The notes: generated by a model from the sequence alone, not told the origin. DNA of 64,000 nucleotides from Paenibacillus cremeus (GCF_007786445.1 NZ_VNJI01000017.1:1-64000), one strand, 5' to 3'; counted from the stretch's first letter, positions 45,242 through 55,281 are shown. Made by a program: numbers and translations.

Positions 45242-46297
45242 TTGCCTAATATTGCGATAAGTAAGCTAATTGCACATGATTTAGCTTTGGATAAAGCAAA
45301 CCCTAGAACCTATCATCAACTCATGGATTTATCTCAGGTGCCCGCTGAGGTGCTTGACTTTTTTGCTAACCACATTTCTAATTCTGTAATTGCTAAACAA
45401 ATCAAAGTATGTACATTTACACACCAAAACGCCGCAGTTCTTATTGACTGTTTGGAAATTTCAAATGATCTTTCTAATGATCAACTGTTTATTGATAACA
45501 GTATCAATATGACGCAGTCACTTTTCAATGTGATGAAATCAACAAGTTCTAGAAGCTCTGGGACATTGATTTTTATTTTATATAGCGACTTAGATAGCGG
45601 ATTTCCTTATCTTGCTATACTAAAAATGGATCCGAATAAAGCTATTCAAATTGATCGCACGAATTACAAGTTTGTAGTGCAAGAAGATATTTTGCCGAGT
45701 TTGAACGAAAAGCTCCACAAATGTGCATTTATTAAGCTCATTCCAACTCTCTGGGACGAGGAGTTCCATTTGCGCGTGCTGGACAAGCAGCAGCTAACCG
45801 GTGAAGTTTCAAAATACTTCTTGTCGGCGTTTTTAGAATCTCATTCTATTGTCGATAACAAGGTTATGACAGAACTTGTTAGTTCACATTTGGTTGAGTA
45901 CGCAGTTCAGGAAAAAATTATCCACACTCAAGCCGAAATCGTTGATTTTAATGCGAAAGTAGACCGAATGCTTTATCTCGGTAAAAGTGTAGATTTGGAC
46001 CGCGACTTAGAAAGTTTATTTAAAACATTAGTTCCTGGAGATGCTGACCGGCTTAGTAAAATTGACGGTTTTAAACAAAAGCTTGTACAAAAGCGGGAAA
46101 ATGTTACTTTTGAGTTTGTTGCTGAAAAGAGTCCAACCATTGCTATGTTATCAGATTCAGAAAATTCAATAAAGATTCAATTTCCTCTACAAGATAAAGA
46201 TACAAAAGTATTCCTTGATTACAAGGATGAAGAAGATGGCTCAGTGACTACGATCATCCAAATAAAAGGTGTAAACTTAAAAGAAAAGTTCAAATAG
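45242..46297 (+). CDS. NA37 (nucleoid-associated YejK/NdpA-like) family protein
   Basis: 351 residues. The features that suggest NA37: I-x-K-L-I-x-H-D-L at the start, a central SGTLIFILYSD...FPYLAILKMDPN strand pair, EDILPSLNEKLHKCAFI, VLDKQ...EVSKYFLSAFLES, and a C-terminal TFEFVAEKSP with a basic tail. YejK-like proteins bind DNA and are also found near phage-defence genes. TTG 45242 has AAGGGGAG about 10 bases upstream. The 490-residue membrane protein follows 13 bases after the stop, so they form an operon closed by the terminator at 47784. Family match by eye; moderate certainty. Confidence 0.6.
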   Translation: MPNIAISKLIAHDLALDKANPRTYHQLMDLSQVPAEVLDFFANHISNSVIAKQIKVCTFTHQNAAVLIDCLEISNDLSNDQLFIDNSINMTQSLFNVMKSTSSRSSGTLIFILYSDLDSGFPYLAILKMDPNKAIQIDRTNYKFVVQEDILPSLNEKLHKCAFIKLIPTLWDEEFHLRVLDKQQLTGEVSKYFLSAFLESHSIVDNKVMTELVSSHLVEYAVQEKIIHTQAEIVDFNAKVDRMLYLGKSVDLDRDLESLFKTLVPGDADRLSKIDGFKQKLVQKRENVTFEFVAEKSPTIAMLSDSENSIKIQFPLQDKDTKVFLDYKDEEDGSVTTIIQIKGVNLKEKFK

Positions 46298-46310
46298 GGA
46301 GTTAATATTT

Positions 46311-47783
46311 ATGAATTCATTGCTAAAATCATTTTTAGCAATCATGAAGGAATTAGGATCCTTTGAAGTGACTTTTACAGAGGATCCCAGTCTTTTCAGT
46401 ATTTCTTATTCCTTGCCTTTTTCAGTTGTTCGTAAAATTGCAGACGCGTATGAAGGAATTTTCAGTAACTTCGATGTGAGTTTTGAACTATTTTATGAAA
46501 GAAAACTAGACTATAACGCATTTCTACAAAATGCTAAGTTTATTGCAACTGATGATAATTTAGAATTTAAGCTGACTCTCAATAAACAGGTAAAGTTAAA
46601 ATTACCCGAAAACACGGTTATCTTTTTTAAAAATAAATCTTTTTTTAAATATTTTGACGCTCTAAATATTAAATTCTTCGAAAAAATAAATGTAGGCAAG
46701 AATATTTCGATCCACTTGCCGCTTGAACATTCATACTCAAATTCGTTTATAAGGCTACATCCTATTGAGGAGAGTATAATCATACCCGCAGAGGATTTAA
46801 GTCCAGAAGCGGTAGAAGAATTCAGCCTTATCAAGAAGATCCATGACGAGGTGACGAGAGGCGGAATTTACTATCCTCTACCTAATTATTATCAAATCGA
46901 CGACTTACCAGATCATTTGAAATCATGGTTTGATCAAAACCTATTTCATGCAAGCCTTCTTTATTTAGCAAATAAACTATCTGATGATAAAAAAGTAGTA
47001 TTAAGAGGACACAAAAACGCTGAGATAACTTTGTGTTCTGATTTAAAGATTCGACATGCAGCAATTCTTTATCAAATTTTTCGCTTTTGTTATGAGGAAA
47101 AACATTATAATGACAAAATTGAAATTGCCCGAAATATATTTACTATATATTTAAATTCAACAGACACCGCTGAAAAAATAGACGAACTACTTCCCAAAAT
47201 TGAAAAAACAATTTCAAATCATTTTTCAGCATATATTCAAGATAGCATTAAAAAATTCTTTAACGATCGCAAGGATGTTGTAAAGGAAGCTCATAAGTTC
47301 GGGTCAGACCTAAAGGCAGAGTCAGATAAATTACTTACGTATATTAATACATCACTTATCGGCGTCATCACAGCAATTTTTTCAGGTGCCTTGGGTTTGT
47401 CTAAAGGAGAACGGTGGTATTTAATTGTAGCATTCGCGCTTCATGCTCTACTCTTTATTTTTTCATATGTTTTTAACCGGAATTTTGTGGAGAAACGAAA
47501 GGATGAAATTACAAGTTTATATGACAAATATACATCCAAATTCGTCATTTTGGCGGAAGATGATTTAGAGGACATCAAGAAAATTTACATCGAGCCTGCT
47601 GTGATAAATGTTAAGTCCTATTTAAAACTTTACAAACGAGTTATAATTGGACTTGTGGCATTTATGATAATATTGATCGTAATTGGCATTTGGTTACCTG
47701 ATAGTTTTTTTAGCGTAAGTTCAGCTGGAAGCAAAGCAACTCCAACAGCAGTCACAAATAACGTATACACAAATGGACCATGA
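46311..47783 (+). CDS. Membrane protein with three C-terminal TM helices, island cassette
   Basis: 490 residues, no family recognised. Residues 1-300 look soluble and mixed alpha/beta (about 40-200 with many Phe/Leu strands). A charged helix (305-345) leads to two close TM helices (346-364 and 369-391), a second charged helical section (395-440), and a third TM (444-464) with a short tail. The two-TM hairpin between long charged helices recalls effector proteins such as SLATT-type membrane effectors of defence systems, but I cannot show homology. It is the second gene of the NA37 operon, with GGGAG 9 bases upstream of the ATG. Confidence 0.6.
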   Translation: MNSLLKSFLAIMKELGSFEVTFTEDPSLFSISYSLPFSVVRKIADAYEGIFSNFDVSFELFYERKLDYNAFLQNAKFIATDDNLEFKLTLNKQVKLKLPENTVIFFKNKSFFKYFDALNIKFFEKINVGKNISIHLPLEHSYSNSFIRLHPIEESIIIPAEDLSPEAVEEFSLIKKIHDEVTRGGIYYPLPNYYQIDDLPDHLKSWFDQNLFHASLLYLANKLSDDKKVVLRGHKNAEITLCSDLKIRHAAILYQIFRFCYEEKHYNDKIEIARNIFTIYLNSTDTAEKIDELLPKIEKTISNHFSAYIQDSIKKFFNDRKDVVKEAHKFGSDLKAESDKLLTYINTSLIGVITAIFSGALGLSKGERWYLIVAFALHALLFIFSYVFNRNFVEKRKDEITSLYDKYTSKFVILAEDDLEDIKKIYIEPAVINVKSYLKLYKRVIIGLVAFMIILIVIGIWLPDSFFSVSSAGSKATPTAVTNNVYTNGP

Positions 47784-47816
47784 TGTTTGCTCAAATAATG
47801 GGCAAACATTTTTTAT
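47784..47816 (+). terminator. Intrinsic terminator
   Basis: TGTTTGC pairs with GCAAACA with a 10-base loop, then TTTTTTATTT. It closes the NA37-membrane protein operon, before hsdM. Confidence 0.88.
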
Positions 47817-47959
47817 TTATTTTTATCGACAACCAAACTACCTAAACCGAAAATTAGAATAGTTCTTCGGTACTAAATTGTAAAATTCTACAAGAAGGAA
47901 TTTATAATTGCAATGTAGAAATTTGTTTGAATAACATCATTTTGGGGGTCACACTGAAA

Positions 47960-49453
47960 ATGTTAACAGGTGAAATTCGTAACAAAGTGAATACCATTTG
48001 GGAAATGTTCTGGACAGGAGGCATTACTAACCCTCTTTCCGTAATTGAACAGTTTACATACCTTCTGTTTATGAAACAGCTAGATGATCAACAAACTCGC
48101 TCAGAGAAAAGAGCTCGTTTAACAGGAAAGCCTCTTGAGAATCCAACATTTGCAGATGAGCAGCAACATATTCGTTGGTCACAATTTAAAAATTTAGAAG
48201 CCGGTAAAATGTTCGATATCGTTAAAGACGAAGCTTTCTCGCACATGAAAACGCTCGGTGGTGAAAACTCTCAGTTCACGAAGCATCTTGAAAATGCTGT
48301 CTTTATTATTCCGACACCACAGCTTCTACAACGAGTTGTCACTGGAATCGATCAGCTGATAATGGAGCTATCTGAAAAAAATAAAGATACGATGGGCGAT
48401 TTATACGAGTATCTCCTTTCAAAAATCTCCACATCTGGTACAAATGGTCAGTTCCGAACTCCGCGACATATTATTCGGATGATAGTGGAGCTCATGAAGC
48501 CGTCTCCAAAAGATACAATTGTTGATCCTGCAACTGGAACGGCGGGTTTCCTTGTCGAAGCGGCGGAGTACATTCGTAAGTTTTATAGTGATGATCTATT
48601 TGTTAAATCAAGTAATGAAGATTTACAGAAGCATTTTAAAAGTACCATGTTTCATGGTTTTGATACCGACCTGACCATGCTTCGTATAGCGGCAATGAAT
48701 CTTATGCTTCACGGAATAGATGATCCACAAATTATTTATCAAGATTCACTATCCAAAGGTAACGTTGAACGGGAGAAGTACGATTTGGTACTTGCAAATC
48801 CACCGTTTAAAGGATCGCTTGATTATAGCGATGTATCAGAGAATGTTCTTAGGACTGTTAAAACAAAGAAAACAGAGCTTTTGTTTTTAGCACTGATACT
48901 TCGTCTTCTTAAAATCGGTGGACGCTGCGCTGTTATCGTTCCGGATGGAGTGTTGTTTGGTTCATCTACGGCACATGTGAGCATACGTAAAGAAATTATC
49001 GATAGCCACAAACTTGAAGCAGTCATATCCATGCCTTCTGGCGTATTTAAGCCTTATGCAGGAGTATCAACAGCTGTTTTGATTTTCACTAAGACCAATA
49101 TAGGCGGAACCGATCAGGTTTGGTTTTATGATATGCATGCAGATGGTTATTCACTGGATGATAACCGTCGCGAACTTGATTTGAGTAAGCATGAGGAAAA
49201 CAATATCCCTGATATCATTACTCGATTTCAAAGTCTAGAAGCTGAAAAATTACGTGCACGGACCGAGCAGTCTTTCTTCGTTTCGGTTGTAGAAATTTGT
49301 GCAAATAAATACGATTTAAGCATTAGTCGTTATAAAGAACAGGTTCATGAAGAAGTAAGTTATGCTCCTCCGGAACAAATCCTTAAAGAGATCTCCCACT
49401 TGGAAGAAGAAATCACAGTAGGATTGCGCAAACTGGAGGAGATACTGAGGTGA
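47960..49453 (+). CDS. hsdM: Type I restriction-modification methyltransferase subunit
   Basis: 497 residues. N-terminal HsdM_N helical domain, SAM-binding DPATGTAGF (189-197), and catalytic NPPF (280-283), the N6-adenine methyltransferase motif. It methylates adenine in the HsdS-specified site in a complex with HsdS and HsdR. ATG 47960 (MLTGEIRNKVNTIWEMF) fits the family; GGGGGT upstream is rather distant. GTG of hsdS overlaps its stop by 4 bases. Confidence 0.96.
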   Translation: MLTGEIRNKVNTIWEMFWTGGITNPLSVIEQFTYLLFMKQLDDQQTRSEKRARLTGKPLENPTFADEQQHIRWSQFKNLEAGKMFDIVKDEAFSHMKTLGGENSQFTKHLENAVFIIPTPQLLQRVVTGIDQLIMELSEKNKDTMGDLYEYLLSKISTSGTNGQFRTPRHIIRMIVELMKPSPKDTIVDPATGTAGFLVEAAEYIRKFYSDDLFVKSSNEDLQKHFKSTMFHGFDTDLTMLRIAAMNLMLHGIDDPQIIYQDSLSKGNVEREKYDLVLANPPFKGSLDYSDVSENVLRTVKTKKTELLFLALILRLLKIGGRCAVIVPDGVLFGSSTAHVSIRKEIIDSHKLEAVISMPSGVFKPYAGVSTAVLIFTKTNIGGTDQVWFYDMHADGYSLDDNRRELDLSKHEENNIPDIITRFQSLEAEKLRARTEQSFFVSVVEICANKYDLSISRYKEQVHEEVSYAPPEQILKEISHLEEEITVGLRKLEEILR

Positions 49454-50667
49454 GAAGTTCAAGTTTACCTATTGGATGGCACTGGGTAACACTGGGGGCG
49501 GTTGCTAAATGGGGCAGTGGCGGAACCCCATCACGCAGCAAGGAAGAATACTATGGTGGGGATATTCCGTGGATAAAGACCGGTGAATTGAATGATTCAA
49601 TTATATTCGATACTGAAGAAAAACTATCAGCGATAGGACTTAAAAATTCGAGTGCAAAAATGTTTCCGGCTGACTCAATAGCAATAGCAATGTATGGCGC
49701 AACAATCGGAAAATTAGGCATACTCGGAGTTGAAGCAAGTTGTAATCAGGCTTGCGCTGTTGCAATACCATTAGAAAATCTATACAACATGTACTTATTT
49801 TATTATTTAAAAGCTTCGAAAGAGGGGCTAGTAAAGAGAGGACAGGGGGGAGCCCAACCCAACATTTCACAAGAAATTATTAAAAGCTTTCCTATTCCCG
49901 TTCCCCCGATTGATATTCAAAAGAGAATTGCTTCCGCATTGGCGGAAGCGGACGCACTGATCCAAAAGCGAAAAGAAGCGATTGCCAAGCTGGATGGACT
50001 TGTTGAGTCGATTTTTTACGAAATGTTTGGAGATTACCGTTTCAACAACAAAAGTTGGTCTGTATGTGAATTAAAAGATGTGATTACTGATATTACTGCT
50101 GGTTGGAGTGTTGGAGGAGAGGAAAGAAAAAAGCTCCCTGAGGAGAAGGCTGTATTAAAAATTAGTGCAGTAACATCAGGTATCTTTAACCCATCAGCTT
50201 ACAAAGTTGTTAAGCCAGAGAATTACTTACTGAAAACTTTAGTTCATCCAATGAAAGGCGACATATTATTTAGCAGGGCTAACACAAGAGAGTTAGTTGG
50301 TGCGACTTGTATGGTTGATGATGACTATGATGATTTATTTCTTCCAGACAAGTTGTGGAAATTGAAATTTTTAGAAAACTGTAACCCATATTATCTCTTG
50401 TCAGTATTGCAAAATAAGTGGTTTAGAGAAAAACTTTCAAGCAAGGCGACTGGAACGAGTGGTTCAATGTTAAATATCTCAAAAGAAAAGTTCTTGGAAA
50501 TGCCACTTTATTTGCCTCCGAGAGAATTACAAGATCAATATGGTGATATTTGCTTTGCTATACAAAACCAGAAAAGTCTTATGGAAAATCAACTTGCCAA
50601 ACTCGAAGAAAACTTTCAATCTCTCTTACACCAGGCGTTTACTGGACAACTTCAATTCCGTGAATAA
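49450..50667 (+). CDS. hsdS: Type I restriction-modification specificity subunit
   Basis: 405 residues with two target recognition domains. TRD1 is at about 1-155 (WHWVTLGAVAKWGSGGTPSR, GGDIPWIKTGEL), a central coiled repeat at about 155-200 (SALAEADALIQKRKEAIAKL), TRD2 at about 200-360, and a C-terminal repeat (KLEENFQSLLHQAFTGQLQF). The two TRDs set a bipartite target. Fully open, so functional by eye. The GTG start is coupled to hsdM. Confidence 0.96.
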   Translation: MRSSSLPIGWHWVTLGAVAKWGSGGTPSRSKEEYYGGDIPWIKTGELNDSIIFDTEEKLSAIGLKNSSAKMFPADSIAIAMYGATIGKLGILGVEASCNQACAVAIPLENLYNMYLFYYLKASKEGLVKRGQGGAQPNISQEIIKSFPIPVPPIDIQKRIASALAEADALIQKRKEAIAKLDGLVESIFYEMFGDYRFNNKSWSVCELKDVITDITAGWSVGGEERKKLPEEKAVLKISAVTSGIFNPSAYKVVKPENYLLKTLVHPMKGDILFSRANTRELVGATCMVDDDYDDLFLPDKLWKLKFLENCNPYYLLSVLQNKWFREKLSSKATGTSGSMLNISKEKFLEMPLYLPPRELQDQYGDICFAIQNQKSLMENQLAKLEENFQSLLHQAFTGQLQFRE

Positions 50668-50681
50668 AAAGGTGGACGACC

Positions 50682-53600
50682 ATGCCATTAAATGTTGAGT
50701 TTCTAAAACAATATCCGCAATGGCAAACCATCTATGAATCAGCATCAGAAGCGGAGACTCATGTTTACACAAAACCGCGGACTTCTTTATTTTACAGCCG
50801 CGTTACTTTAGAACGTGCCGTACGTTGGCTTTACAGCAACGATGACTATTTGCAATACCCAGTGAAAGATAAACCGATGCTTGGCGATCTTATCCATGAA
50901 CAAACGTTTCAGGATAATTTGTCGCCAGGCATGCTTGGTCCGCTGAAGCTCATTATTAAATTAGGAAATCAGGCTGTACATACCGATGAGACAATGGACA
51001 GTGATAAAGCGCTGCTGATTTTTGAACATTTATTCATGTTCCTTAATTGGCTTCAGCGCTTTTATGGCGAGCCGAAAATCAAAGACTTAAAATTCAATGT
51101 AGTTATGGTTCCGTCTGGAAAAGACGACACGGTACCGAATGAATCAATAGCCGAACTTACGAAACTAGAAGAAAAAATCAATGAAAAAGATGCACGTATT
51201 GCTGAAGCCGAAGAAGAAATCATTAAGCTTCGTCGTCAATTAGCGCAGAAAATAAAGACGAAGACAAAACGGGAAACAAAACCACGAGTGGAACTCTCAC
51301 CAAGCAATGAAGCAAAAACACGACAGATTCTTATTGATGTTATGCTTCAAGAAGCAGGTTGGGATCCCCATGGTGAAAACGTAGAGGAATATATTGTAAC
51401 GGGTATGCCAAACCGTTCGAGCATAGGCTTTTGCGACTATGTTCTTTGGAGTGATAGCCGCACTCCACTTGCCCTCATTGAAGTGAAAAGTACCGTTCAC
51501 GATGCGAAAAAAGGTAAAAAACAAGCAGAGATTTACGCCAATCTTTTACAAGAACAATATGGTATTCGTCCGATCATTTTCTACTCTAATGGATATCAAA
51601 CTTATGTATGGGACGATGACTTTTATCCGCCGAGAGAAGTTGCGACCTTTTATCGAAAAGACGAGTTGGAATGGGCGATACAGCGGCGGACGAACCGCAA
51701 GCGTAAACTCATAGAAACAAAGCCGAACCAGAAGATCGCCGGTCGGGTCTATCAAATAGAAGGCATTCGCCGAGTCGGAGAGACTTATGAAGGTGCCTAT
51801 CGTCATGCACTCATGGTTATGGCGACTGGAACAGGGAAAACGCGAACGGCAATTGCGTTGATCGACTTTCTAAAGCGTGCTGGTTGGGTTAAGAATGTTC
51901 TTTTCCTTGCAGATCGTAGAGAACTCGTTAAACAAGCATACGGTGAGTTTAAAAAGCATCTACCAAATGAAACTTTATGTAATCTCCTTGAGGATAAACA
52001 AGATTCATCGGCACGAATTTATTTTTCAACATACCAAACCATGCTTGGTTTCTTGTTTCCGAAAAAGGGTAATCAAGTCCCTTTTGGTGTAGCAAACTTT
52101 GACTTGATTATTATTGACGAAGCACATCGCTCCATTTACAACAAATACGGTCTTGTTTTCCAATATTTCGATTCTTTGCTACTAGGACTTACAGCGACGC
52201 CAAAAGCCGAGGTGGATCGGGATACATACGACTTTTTCAAACTTCAACGAAATGTTCCGACTTTCGCTTACGAATACGAAAGAGCAATCGATGAAGGGCA
52301 TCTTGTTCCTGTGAAGCCAGTTAAAGTAAAGTTTAAGTTTATGCACGATGGGATCAATCCTGAAGAACTCAATGAAGATGAACTAGAAGATTACAACGAA
52401 AGAGTCCGTCCATTAAAAGGGAATAAAGTCGATAAAAATGCATTGAACAATTGGCTATTTAATAAAAATACAGTATACCAGGCATTAGATTTGCTCATGC
52501 AAAAAGGCATAAAAGTTGAAGGTGGCGACAAACTCGGTAAAACCATTTTCTTTGCGCGAAATCAAAAACATGCAGAATTTATTTTGGAAATTTTTGACGA
52601 AATGTATCCTAATCTTCGTGGAAAATTTATGTCAACTGTTCACAATAAAATTGACTACGTAGATAAGCTAATTGATGATTTTAAACAAAAAGATAAGATG
52701 CCGCAAGTCGCCGTATCAGTTGATATGCTTGACACAGGAATTGACGTACCTGAGGTAGTGAATCTTGTCATGTTTCGTCCAGTATTTTCATATTCGAAAT
52801 TCTGGCAGATGATCGGTCGCGGTACGAGATTGTGTTCGAATTTATTTGGTCCCGAGCAGCATAAAACGCAGGCGCTACTATTCGATATGTGTGGTAATGT
52901 GGAATATTTTGATGAACTTAAAGAAGAGGATGAAGGATCGAAAATCATTTCTCTAAGCGAGCAGTTATTTGATCAACGGGCAAATTTCATTTCAGAATTA
53001 AAGCAAACGGACCAGTATCCTGATTTATTAAGCCAAAGTATCGATTATGTAACCAATCAATTGGATCAAATGGATGAACAGCATTTTACGGTCAGACCGC
53101 ATTTGTCCGCCCTGTTAAAATATAGGAATCCAGAGAATTGGATGATCATGACTGAGAACGAAAAAAAAGAGATGGTTACTCAGTTAGCGCCAATTGTTTA
53201 TGAGGACGTTCCAGAAGAGAAAAAGCGGTTTGATTTACTTATGGTTAAGCTTCAGCGTTCAACACTGGGTATTACTGCAATAGAACGAGTCAACTCGCTA
53301 CAAAATCGACTCATGAAAATTGCAGAACAGCTTTTGACGAAACAACATTTGGATCCAATTAAAATTCATGTTCCAATGCTAAATAAAATTTCTACAAGTG
53401 AGTTTTATAGTGACACTAGTGTGGATGAAATGGAGCGCACAAGGCTTATAGTGCGCGAATTGTTACCTCTTCTCGACACTGAAAAGCGCGATATCCTCTA
53501 TACAGATTATACGGATACGTTAAAAGAATTGGATGAAGAGTCTGATTTGCCTCAGTCCAGCGATTTCACATCATATCGAAAACTTGTAAGTGAGTACATT

Positions 53601-54047
53601 AAAAAGCATCAAGATCATATCGCAATTCAAAAGTTACGGAAAAATAAACCTATCACTTTGTACGATCTAAATTCGTTTGCCAACATGCTTTTTAGTGAAC
53701 AGGTTGGGACACGTGAGCAATTTGAGAAACTCTTTGGCGCTGAAGGTGAATCATCGTTCGGTTATTTTGTTAGAGAACTGACTGGTCTTGAACGATCTGC
53801 AGCGCAAGAAGCATTTGCAGCACTCCTTAACAAGGCAAATTTGAATGCAAATCAAATTCATTTTATTAATCAAATTATTGATTATTTGACGAAAAACGGA
53901 AATTTGGATCCAGGTAAATTGATGGATGAACCGTTCGTGCATATCCATCAAGATGGTGTATTTGGATTATTTAATGAAACTGAAGTTGAAGAAGTTGTTC
54001 AAGTTGTAAGGTTCATGCAACGTAATGCTATCGTGAATATATCTTAA
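50682..54047 (+). CDS. hsdR: Type I restriction endonuclease subunit
   Basis: 1121 residues. N-terminal DUF4145-like helices (1-130), a coiled linker (150-200), PD-(D/E)xK nuclease with Asp252, Glu267 and Lys269 (FCDYVLW, LALIEVKS), Walker A ATGTGKT (381-387), DEAH 479-482, and helicase motifs in FSYSKFWQMIGRGTRL. ATP-driven translocation plus cleavage of unmodified DNA. It follows hsdS by 14 bases with AGGTGGACGACC before ATG. All key residues present. The N-terminal build resembles EcoEI-like R subunits. Confidence 0.96.
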   Translation: MPLNVEFLKQYPQWQTIYESASEAETHVYTKPRTSLFYSRVTLERAVRWLYSNDDYLQYPVKDKPMLGDLIHEQTFQDNLSPGMLGPLKLIIKLGNQAVHTDETMDSDKALLIFEHLFMFLNWLQRFYGEPKIKDLKFNVVMVPSGKDDTVPNESIAELTKLEEKINEKDARIAEAEEEIIKLRRQLAQKIKTKTKRETKPRVELSPSNEAKTRQILIDVMLQEAGWDPHGENVEEYIVTGMPNRSSIGFCDYVLWSDSRTPLALIEVKSTVHDAKKGKKQAEIYANLLQEQYGIRPIIFYSNGYQTYVWDDDFYPPREVATFYRKDELEWAIQRRTNRKRKLIETKPNQKIAGRVYQIEGIRRVGETYEGAYRHALMVMATGTGKTRTAIALIDFLKRAGWVKNVLFLADRRELVKQAYGEFKKHLPNETLCNLLEDKQDSSARIYFSTYQTMLGFLFPKKGNQVPFGVANFDLIIIDEAHRSIYNKYGLVFQYFDSLLLGLTATPKAEVDRDTYDFFKLQRNVPTFAYEYERAIDEGHLVPVKPVKVKFKFMHDGINPEELNEDELEDYNERVRPLKGNKVDKNALNNWLFNKNTVYQALDLLMQKGIKVEGGDKLGKTIFFARNQKHAEFILEIFDEMYPNLRGKFMSTVHNKIDYVDKLIDDFKQKDKMPQVAVSVDMLDTGIDVPEVVNLVMFRPVFSYSKFWQMIGRGTRLCSNLFGPEQHKTQALLFDMCGNVEYFDELKEEDEGSKIISLSEQLFDQRANFISELKQTDQYPDLLSQSIDYVTNQLDQMDEQHFTVRPHLSALLKYRNPENWMIMTENEKKEMVTQLAPIVYEDVPEEKKRFDLLMVKLQRSTLGITAIERVNSLQNRLMKIAEQLLTKQHLDPIKIHVPMLNKISTSEFYSDTSVDEMERTRLIVRELLPLLDTEKRDILYTDYTDTLKELDEESDLPQSSDFTSYRKLVSEYIKKHQDHIAIQKLRKNKPITLYDLNSFANMLFSEQVGTREQFEKLFGAEGESSFGYFVRELTGLERSAAQEAFAALLNKANLNANQIHFINQIIDYLTKNGNLDPGKLMDEPFVHIHQDGVFGLFNETEVEEVVQVVRFMQRNAIVNIS

Positions 54048-54093
54048 GTTTCATCCGTTATCTAAAAATATTTTAAAACGTACTAATACAACA

Positions 54094-54125
54094 AGAGAAG
54101 GATATTTGATCCTTCTCTTTCTTTT
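54094..54125 (+). terminator. Intrinsic terminator after hsdR
   Basis: AGAGAAGGAT, loop ATTTG, ATCCTTCTCT, then TTCTTTT. It closes the hsdMSR operon. Confidence 0.9.
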
Positions 54126-54158
54126 CAAATTTGAACATTTAGGCATGGAGGTCCTCAT

Positions 54159-55016
54159 ATGAATCGTAAACAAATAAGTCTTATTATTAATGATAAATAT
54201 AGCGGCTACGTCATGCAGGTCAAAGCGAAAATTGAAAATCTTGATAAATCATTTATGCAAAGTGGTGATGATAGTCCGCTAAATAACGTATGGGAAGAAT
54301 TTGTCGTTCAAATTCAAGGCGAAGAAAGTATTTTTTTCGAAGCGTACGAAGATACAATCAGAGCGATCTGTGAAAAGGTTTTAAATTCATTGACTGAAAG
54401 TGAATTGCGTTTATTGTGGTTAGAAACCGATGGATATTTTGATTATGATGAAGATGAACTTTTTCCTACAGAAGATGTATTGTTGGAAGGGATAGAACAA
54501 GAGCTCTATTCAAGGCTCTGTGCCTTGGCAGCAGATGAAGAAATTGAATTTGATAAAGATAAAGATGAAGAAGAATTAACTTGGTACACTTATAAAATAA
54601 GTGAGGACGTATTGCCTGAGATTTATATTGTAAAACAAATTCAAGGATTTGTTGACGATTATTATTATGAAGATAATTTTGACATATCGTGTCTACCAAA
54701 TGAAGTAGTAATTGTGGAGGGATATCGACCTTTAGTCGTACCTCGAACAGTAAGCATCATTGAAACCATACATCATGCAGCCGGATCCGATAATGAAGTC
54801 TATGGAGAATCAAGTGTAATCGATCACATGACATGGGTCCTGACCAATATTAATCGGCTGACTACGGAGGAAAATTTTAAGGAGATTTTCTCAAACTATT
54901 CGTCTGGAATTGGCTGGGAAGTAGAAGAATTACTTGAATTGGAAGATCCCGAAGAAAAGTTGATGATTACATATCAGATTCTAGCTGATATTAGTGTTTA
55001 TGAAAAAATTCTATAA
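54159..55016 (+). CDS. Acidic hypothetical protein next to type I RM
   Basis: 285 residues, not recognised. It is very rich in Asp/Glu (for example DGYFDYDEDELFPTED, DKDKDEEELTWY, VDDYYYEDNFD), all-alpha in style, no TM or signal. ATG 54159 has GGAGG 8 bases upstream. Follows the hsdR terminator, so probably its own transcript. High acid content beside a restriction system raises the thought of a DNA mimic, but it is equally likely an unrelated cargo gene. Confidence 0.6.
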   Translation: MNRKQISLIINDKYSGYVMQVKAKIENLDKSFMQSGDDSPLNNVWEEFVVQIQGEESIFFEAYEDTIRAICEKVLNSLTESELRLLWLETDGYFDYDEDELFPTEDVLLEGIEQELYSRLCALAADEEIEFDKDKDEEELTWYTYKISEDVLPEIYIVKQIQGFVDDYYYEDNFDISCLPNEVVIVEGYRPLVVPRTVSIIETIHHAAGSDNEVYGESSVIDHMTWVLTNINRLTTEENFKEIFSNYSSGIGWEVEELLELEDPEEKLMITYQILADISVYEKIL

Positions 55017-55034
55017 CGTAACCACGGATTAATT

Positions 55035-55281
55035 TATTGACCGCTTTAGTGGGTATTGCGGGGCGTTCTGCTTACCATGCTACAAAGCATGGAGTCTTAG
55101 GCTTCACCAAAAGCAGTGCTTTAGAATATGCTGCTAAAGGGATTCGTATCAAAGCGGTTTGTCCAGGAATCATTGAAACGCCGATGGTTGCAAGTATGCT
55201 AACTACTTAAAGTGATGAAATGCAAGAATTAATGAAGGCAGTTCCAATTGGTCGTCTAGCAAAATTTAGCTTGGACGACTA
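55035..55281 (+). pseudogene. Decayed short-chain dehydrogenase fragment
   Basis: A middle-to-C-terminal part of an SDR gene: [16 protein letters not shown] (catalytic Tyr and Lys), [24 protein letters not shown] stop at 55208-55210 interrupts, after which the frame continues (SDEMQELMKAVPIGRLAKF). The N-terminal Rossmann part is missing. Both truncation and the stop show it is dead. Confidence 0.85.
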
